Positions 51,401 to 60,400 of a stretch of 64,000 nucleotides of DNA are shown here, in pieces. The stretch comes from Mytilisepta virgata (lineage: Eukaryota; Mollusca; Bivalvia; Mytilida; Mytilidae): positions 72,276,314-72,340,313 of the forward strand of contig CM051521.1 of NCBI GenBank assembly GCA_028015205.1, read 5' to 3'. Under the pieces are notes generated by a model, which saw nothing but the letters and a program-made list of their open reading frames with translations, did no database searches and was not told the DNA's origin. The position numbers and the translations under genes were made by a program. How positions within the stretch are numbered: position 1 is the first letter of the stretch; every line of letters starts with the position of its first letter.

Positions 51401-54400
51401 TTTGTTCACCACAGACTATACATCATATCTATTTTTTCAAAAGCTGTGTCTGCTTGAAGAGATAGCAAATAGAAAGTAATATAAAAACAGGAGAATATTC
51501 ATGACATCCTTTGATATGTCAACAAAACTAAGGTTAACCACAGGCTCCATGGAGCCTGAATCGCTCACCTGGATTTTAAGTGACCACAAATGAAAAAGAA
51601 ATTCTAGATAATATCGGTAAGGAATTGTTCTACAGTGTCCAGCATTTCTAGATAAGATATGTAAAGAATTCTTCCAGTGTCCAATGGTAAAAATGTTCAA
51701 CAAAGTCCAGCTGTTGCAGCTAGCTTGGATTCCAAACAGTATGAAAACATAACTTTTGTAGCGGACATTTATCAATGGATCTTCATGCAACAAATACATT
51801 TCAATTGGCTTCGTATTTTCTGGGTTCAATTTTAAACTAAGTCCGGCTATGTCCTGCCAAAGTTTGGTTCCATTTGGACTGGTGGTTTTCAGAGAAGAAG
51901 ATGAAAATGTGAAATGTGGACGGACGACGGATGCAAAGTGATGGCAAAAGCTCACATGGCCTTTTAGGCCAGGTGAGCTAAAAACCAGGGGTCATGCTGG
52001 GCTTTGGCAATATCGCACAATGCAAAGTTTTATTCCATCAGTCGATATAATTTTATACTTGGCAATATTTCTGGAGACAAAAAAATTCTGTATCAGCTTT
52101 GAAAAATCTGACACATAAATGAAAAATATTTTGCATTGATGACTAAAGAACATCATTTGTAAGTTTTATAAAATTATCTATGATTATTGGACAATTAAAT
52201 TTACTTCAGGCTCATTAACCCGGGTGTTTGAAAGTAATAAGTAGCATTGATACAGGTCATTTTACAATTAACTGACCACCCTCTAGGGATACTTGCTGTC
52301 ATCATAGCAAATAATATTAACATTTTATAATTTCAGATAATTTATTAATTATGGAAATACATATGTATGCCTTTTATCACCTTTAACAAGAAGGGACACA
52401 CTAAATGAGTTGCCTGAGTATGCACATAGACACAGAATAAAAATTATCGGATAACCGACATTATAATTCAAAAGGAATGCATTTAAAGAAATACAAAATG
52501 TAGTTATGTTCATGCGACATTTGTAAGTCACTGAAGCCTAAAATTGTGATTATGGTTAGCTGGTATGTACCCATCAAAAAGTATCTATAGACCAAAACAT
52601 GGAGGACCTACATATTACATTTGCTGAGAAATGAACTTATTTTTGTGAAAATGCGAGGAGAAGCGTAAGTTGTGATCAAGGTCAGGTGACTGGTGTCAAA
52701 CTGAGATGCACTTGCAAAGATGTATCTACAGACCATATATGATGGGTATATGTATTTATATACAGCTACAGAGAAAAGGCCTAATTCATGAAAATGGGAC
52801 AAAAGTCAATCAAATGTGAAATTTATATCAAGGTCTCAGATGTGCAAGTACCCCCCAAGAACTATCTATAGACAAAATATAGTTGGTCTAGTTATTTTTT
52901 GTGTAGATCTTGCATCAATGATTATTTTTGCTGTTCAATGTATACCATCACATTTTTTGCCTTAATAAAAACATTCCTTTAAATTAACAATTCAAGGGCA
53001 ATAACCCAACAAACAGTTGACTGATTCATCTGAAAATTGCATGGCAGGTAGATTTTTACCTGATGAACATTTTAACACCATATCAGTTTTGCTCTAAATG
53101 CTTTATTTTTTAGATATAACCTCAAAACTGCAGTTTACCTCTTATGTTCTATGTTTTTGACGGTTAAAAAAAAATATAGCAAAAACTTCATACTATATAC
53201 TCTAAGGATTATTCCACTTAAGTTTGGCTAAAAATGGTTCTGCAGTTTCAGAGAAGAAGATCTTTGAAAAAGTTTACGATGGACAGATGGAAAAAGCTCA
53301 CATGTCCTTTTAGAACAGGTGACCTAAAAAGAAACATTTCTCTGAAAGAAAAAAGAAATAGCTTGTATCAAACTTATAATTTTCATGACCAGCAACCCCA
53401 TCAAGGTTTGCAGAAACCATCAAGGAGTTTAGCAGGAAAAAAAAATAACAATTGATGATTTTTACCTTCTATTTGTATAGTGTGCATAATCACTTTAGTA
53501 GGCCCAACATTTTCCCTTTTGCATCTGTATCGTGTGCATGTTTCTCTGTTAATCCAAAAAGCACCATCTGGTTTACATTTGCCTTCCCAAAGACAACCTA
53601 CAATACATTAACATAATTTATTGCCCTTATAGACATAAAAAATTACTTGCAATTGCAATATTTGTGCGTCCCTTACCAAAAAGGAATGTTTGCAGCAAGC
53701 TCGCAGCTGGTCTGCAGCAAACCTGCTGCAAGCAACTTTGTTTGCAGGTAGCTGCAACCTTCTTGCAAACATTGCTGCCGACTTGCTGCGGTATAGCAGA
53801 AATCAATATTTGCAAGAACATTGCAGAAAAAGTAATTAAACTTGGGCATGCCTAGTTTCCACTTCCTGTTAGTTTAAATTTGAAATTGGTAGGAATGACC
53901 ATGAGCTAAGTTGTTCTATGAATAAGTGCATAATTGATGGTATTCCATGAAGTAAGATATGTTTTATTTATGTTGATTTAAACACAAAATTCATTGTTGA
54001 ATGTTTTATATAAATAATAATGTATAGTTATGGCAATTACAGTTGCACGCATGTATAATTAAAAACTGAAATCAATATAAATATATATTACATACATGTA
54101 TCTATAATTTGTATTATGGAACTTCCTTTTTTTTTTAATTTAGGACAATTAGCAGCTAAAAGAAATGGCTGCTAATTTTTGTTGTGAATTTAAACTGATG
54201 CAAACAATTGTGTCTTCACAAACTGAATTCTTCCAACAAAAGACTTCAGACATATCATAAGTGCCATTTAATGTAGCTAAAATATTCATGCCCACCTAAA
54301 CCATTTATTTCTTTATATAAATATAATACAAGTTGTCAAGTTTGATAATCCATACAAGAATTGATGCATTATGTGTATATAATTCTAATTTTTATACATA

Positions 54401-57400
54401 TAGTGTAGTTCCTGCAACCTTCCTGTGATATTCGCAGAAATACCACAGAAAACCATATAAGGCTTTCTATGATTGCGGGAAGACTGCAGGAACCGATACA
54501 AGGCTATCTATGTTTGCCACAGATCTGCTGCAACAAAAATTTGTATTGGTCAAAATCTTTCTGCAACCTTGCTGCGATGTTCGCAGAAACATTGCAGAAG
54601 CCATATAAGAGATTTTATTAGTTTGCGGCAATACTAATTTGCATGGTAAACATATTACAGCATATATGCCGCAAACATTTACTGCAGACTTGCCACAATT
54701 TTTGCAGCAAGCTTGCTGCAAACATTTGCAGGAAGGCTTTTATTTCGGTAAGGGTGATCATCATACCTATTAAAGTTATTTAAACAACAAACATCTAAAT
54801 ACATAAATATTTATGTTTTAATCTTTTTTTTTCAAATGTTGTGTTTTGTAAAGATGCAAATATAAATGCAAACATTTAATAAAAGTATTTGAAGGCTTGC
54901 AGAAAATTTATTTTTTAAAATTGGTCATAAATATCACTTCAGGGTTCATATACATTTTTTACCACAAAATTCAAGGACTTTAAAGGACCAATTTCCAAAT
55001 TTTCAAGGACCAGAAATCAACTGATATGGAGATAGTCGTTTCGGCCATACTACCAGTTCGGCCATGGAATATTTATACGGAATCTAACAAATATTTAACA
55101 AGTTCTAAGCTCAAAATTTAAGTTTTATTTTATATATATAATAAATATTTGGAAATTAATCATGAAATTTCAGAATATTATTTATTTACTAGATGATTAA
55201 TGATCAATATAAACCAGATCTTGTAGATCAATCGTAATTAATTGCAAGACAAATAAAATGTAACTATGTTCATTACTAAAAAATATGATAGTCACTGTGT
55301 GATGCCAATAAACCCAGTCCTTTAATAATAGATTTAGACATACAGCTTGACCACTTTAAAAAGTTTAAGTATCGGTGCCAAAACTTTTTTCTTCTACTAA
55401 GTAAACTACTAAGAATACCTCTCGTAAGAAACAATGATGCTATTAAGTATATATTTCATTATAAAAAATATGGCCGAAACGACTATGGCCGAACTGGTCT
55501 ATGGACGAAACGGAATATGGACGAACTGGTTTACGACCGAAACATCTCGAAAGCATATTTAAATCCATATGGTTATGACTTGTATGTAATACATCCGAGA
55601 ATTTACATTTCCCAGGCATGTCATCAACGTTCTTTCGAACTACTTTCAGTTTTCGTTTGCTCACAGTAACTAAAATTCATCGGCAAAATACATTTAATCA
55701 AGTAAATCAAAGATGTTTTATTAGTTAAAGTTAACTTAAGTTACCAAAAAATCAATCTGGATTGTTTAATTACTAAAATTCTTACGCAGTCAGATTTATT
55801 TCTTGACCGCATCACAGAAATTACTACGCACCGGTTTCACTAGAAAAGTAGCTATTTTTAGAAAAGGGAAAAAACGCGAAAATTGTATAAAGTCTTGACA
55901 AAAATACCGATAAACGCGAGACCGAGTGATCTTAATACGAATTAAAAACACTTTTATGACAGAAAAGTTAACCAATTTTTTTGATTCTTCAAAAACACAG
56001 TTTTTCAAGGAGTTTCAAGGACCTTCTTTGAATTTCAAGTACTTTCAAGGCCTTAATTTCCAATTTTCAATTTCAAGTACTTTCCAGGTTTTCAAGCACC
56101 TGTGCGAACCCTGTCACTTATAGTGGTCCAAAAAAGAAGGCAAAAGTTTCGTCAACAATATGTTCTTATTGACTGGGTATGGGGGGGAATAGTAAGTTTA
56201 TTATCCCAGCTGTACCAACAATTGCCTCGATGCAAAACCGAAGGCAAAAGTTGGTATCATGGGAATAATAAACTCAATATTCCCGGAATATGCATTCCGT
56301 AAGTGTTTTATTAAACTGAAAGACAATTTACTCATTACACTCACATTAGCAATACATGTTCTTATCTGCTCTCATTAACAAACTAACCTGTTTCTACTGC
56401 TGTTAGCTGTCCATATCCATTACACTCATATTTAATACATTTATTATCAGTGTCTGTTATCTTTACACCAAATGGACGACAATTTCCTTTCAAATCGAAA
56501 CAACCTAAAACATGTTTACGTAAAAATTTACTTACGATTACAATTCTTTTTTTTCATTTTAGTTATACAATAGTTTTAGTAAAACTTAATCTTTACAATG
56601 ACGTGAAATTTTTATTGGCAAAAGAATCCCGACACATGACAGCAGGAAAAGGGCCCATCGTTGCTAATTAAGATACAAAAAAAATTCAGTTATATCTCCT
56701 TATTTTTAAAATTTTCTGCAATATCTTTATATTTTTTCACACACCCTAGGAACCTGCAATTGAAAATCACGGAACAAAAAATGTGTTGGATCATAAGGTA
56801 CATTTGTGCAAGTCAACACATTGCCTGAATTTTTGTAGAATCCCTCCCTTTAATATTTTATAGCTTTTAATCTCTTGCCATGATATACATCATACCGTAT
56901 GGAGATTGGAATACTTCTGGGAACATGTTTCCTTCCTCATATGCACATGTCTCTCGGACACAAACTTTCCTGTTTACCCAGGAAGAATCCAAAGGTTTAC
57001 ATCTCCTGCCTTTTTGTCCTGTTGGGCATCCTGGTAATAAAAAAATAAATAGAATCACTCTATGCCTTTTGGTCCTGTTGGGCATCCTGATAATAAAAAA
57101 AATAAATAGAATCACTCATTAAAGTTTACGCACAAAGTGAAATACCTCAAAAATGACTGATCTGCATTTTCAAGCATGTGCTAAGTAAGAAAGATCCACT
57201 ATGATACAATAAAACAATTTTGTATCAATAAGACTTCAAGTTCTATAATAATATTAACCAGAATGCACCTCTCCCTGGACCCAGTATCCAAATTTTATTA
57301 AACTTATTTCCATGGAAACAATCATAATTTCCAAATGAATTTAAGATATTAAGAAACATTCTTTTGATTGCTTGTATTTTTGTCAAATTTATTGTTTTCA

Positions 57401-60400
57401 GTAAATGTGGCCATAAGGTCCCTGTAGACTACTCAAGGCCACATCATGGATAGCAAATTCTCTCGTCATACATTGATAAACAAAACAAAAACTGATTTCA
57501 ATTCAAGTCATGTGTAATAATTTCTATGGTTCTCAGACAATGCTGTTCCCTTAAAAGTCTGCTGTATGTTTACCGGAGAATAGCACGAATAACAGTTGAA
57601 AATTTGTGCAAACAGATATTTAATGTGAACTTTGTCTGTGATGTAAACCCCTTCAAATAATTTAAAAAGTTTAATATTCTGTTTCAGTTGGTAAACCAGA
57701 GACCAAGTATAGTGACCAAACATAAGTAGTGAAATTTTCTTGACAATATTTTTTCATTAACAATGAAGAAGGAAATAAGAAATCCTTCAAACTGAAAACT
57801 TGGACAAGAAAAAAAAGCAGCATTTGCTGTTATCCTAAAGTTATTTTTATAGTATATGCCAAAGAAAGATATTTTTTGTTTCTAATAAAAAATTATAATT
57901 ATTTTGAAAATTTTCTCATCTATTGGAAGAAAATTGACTATACAGCTACCCCCCTTTCCCCCATGCCACGTTTTCGATTAATCTTGTTACATGTTAGTTG
58001 GGGATTTTGAAATCGTCAATACTTGTTCACTAGTAAAAAGCAAAAATAAATACCATACCTCCCCACCCAACTTTTGAAAATCAATTATCTGAAAACCATA
58101 GAATTTTGAATGACTTTATTCTGTTCTGCATGTATCTACCGTATGGAGAACATCAAATAGATTTCAAATAGATATACCTATTTTAACTGGGACAAATCTT
58201 GGTCCAGTATCAGTTCTCTGACATTCATTGACTACACATCTTCTTAGTCTCCTTCTGGCACCAAATTTAACACATTTGTTGTTGGCTCTACAACCTAGAA
58301 TACAAAATTTTGTTATTTAACTGGTGTGGTCGACTGCAGTTTTTTGAGGAAAATTCTGTCATCTTTATTTCACTTGGATTACTGAGTAAGACGTCGTGAG
58401 TTTCCTCATTAATCAAGAATGATTAGCTTTCGCAGGATTTTTACTTGTATAATTTGATTGATTTGACAATCACACCTTTAATTTTAAAATTAAGATTTTT
58501 AAAAGCATTTCTTCAGACCAAGATCGTAAACTTCCATGCAATTTAGGAGATATTGAAGTTCAAAGTTCAAAGTTCTCAAATTTGAAGAATTTCAAATGAA
58601 ACTAATCATAATTTGGGAAGAAGAATATTTTCTGACTTTTCACTTTTGTTATTTTGTTATCATTCTTCAATTTTATTTGTTTTATTACTTCATAAATATA
58701 TTTTCTTATCAATTGTTTAAAAAAGTGTATGTAAACTTTATTCAAGTACCATTCTATCCACATGAAGTATTGCATGATGGAATCCTTTCCTCACATTTGC
58801 GAATGTACACAGAAAACTGTGGTTTACCGCATATGTTTGATAGAACTACTGACACTATAAGATATTTATATTATAGCAAATCATGAAATTCCAATACCTA
58901 AGATGACCAAACAAATGCAGGGTTTTCCACAGATGCGTCATATCAAGTTACAGTTCAATTGGCTTTGCGGTTTCAGAGGAGAAGATTTTTGAAATTTTGA
59001 CCAATCAGAAATAAGAACTCATCATGGCAGCCATATTAGTCCAACTGGAACGAAATATGCAAACTTTATAAAGGTTCTTCCATAGATACTTCACACCAAG
59101 TCTCTGTGCATTTGGCCTAGGGGTTTCAGAGGGAGGATCAAAATGTAAAAGTTTACAGACGGACGGACAGACGGACAACAGATGCCAAATGATGACAAAA
59201 GCTCACATGGCCCTTTGGGCCAGGTGAGCTTAAAATGAAAGGATATATTTCATCCAGGTATTTGAACAAGAGGTTTGCCTGGCTTTTATTAGACCATTTT
59301 AAATTGTAAGTTTTATTGTATCCACAAGGCTTTTAAAGAAACACAAAATGTCAAAGTAACCTTGATATTTGACCTTTGACCTAAAACAGGTGGATCATTT
59401 ATGAGATTTCTGCCAACTCTGGTTACAGTCTGCCCATTACTTCCTGAGTAAATGACAAAAAAGTTCTTCATCCATCCGGATCCAAAGGTGGAAATTCAAT
59501 AGAAGTCCTTCAATACAGCATTCCTGCCAACTTTGGTTACAATGTGCCCATTAGTTCCTGAGCAATTGACAAAAAATTATTTTCCCATATGGTTTCAATG
59601 GAAACTTTGAACAGACACAGCTGTCGGCTAAGCAAATGAATCTCCACTAAAGAGGATCTTTTGTAGAGGGTATTGTTGTCATCAATCCTGCAAAGTTTCA
59701 TAACATTTCATACTGTAGTTTCAGAGAAGTTTTTTAAAAATCAAAGATGGCCTCTGGCATCCATGTTGTTCATTCAACCGGAACCAACAGTGGATCTAAA
59801 TTCTCAGAAATGCTTATTCCAAACTTTATGAAACTTCATGTGGAGGTATGGTGCCATGCAAACATGTGGACAACGGTATTGATATTTTAATGAGAATTTA
59901 TCCTAGAACTCAGATACAACAAATGGAAGTGGAGATTTATCTACTGATATCACTTATTAGATTAAACTTACCCCAAACCCACGATTTGACTACTGGAAGC
60001 CCAGTTTTGCTGCTAATGTCACACTTGAACTTTTTGCACATTTCATCATTTGCCCATTTCTCATTTAATGGCCTACACTCTCCATCAAATTCACATTCTA
60101 TAAACAGATTATTGTTTGGATGAAAATTGCAATAATAAAAGTTAACATTGTATTATATGATGCATAATTTATTTTCATATCAAGTATTAAAACTTGCATT
60201 TATATTTATAAAAATCTCATCAACTTTCATACATTTAAAACTTGAAAATTACAAGTCCAATACAAAACCAACACACTGAATTTTGTTATATTGAACATCC
60301 TTATATGATCACAAATAAATAGCTTATCATTTGTTACTAAGCTCGTCAATGGTAACAGTTACACAATAACTGTACAATCTGTCATTATCATCAGAACAGT

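Noticed and set aside
51437..51955. 172-residue minus-strand open frame
   Set aside because: It is the reverse strand of a complete 444-bp dispersed repeat.
58596..58886. 96-residue plus-strand open frame near exon 4
   Set aside because: Aromatic, AT-driven composition in the first half and no recognisable domain; no support beyond length.
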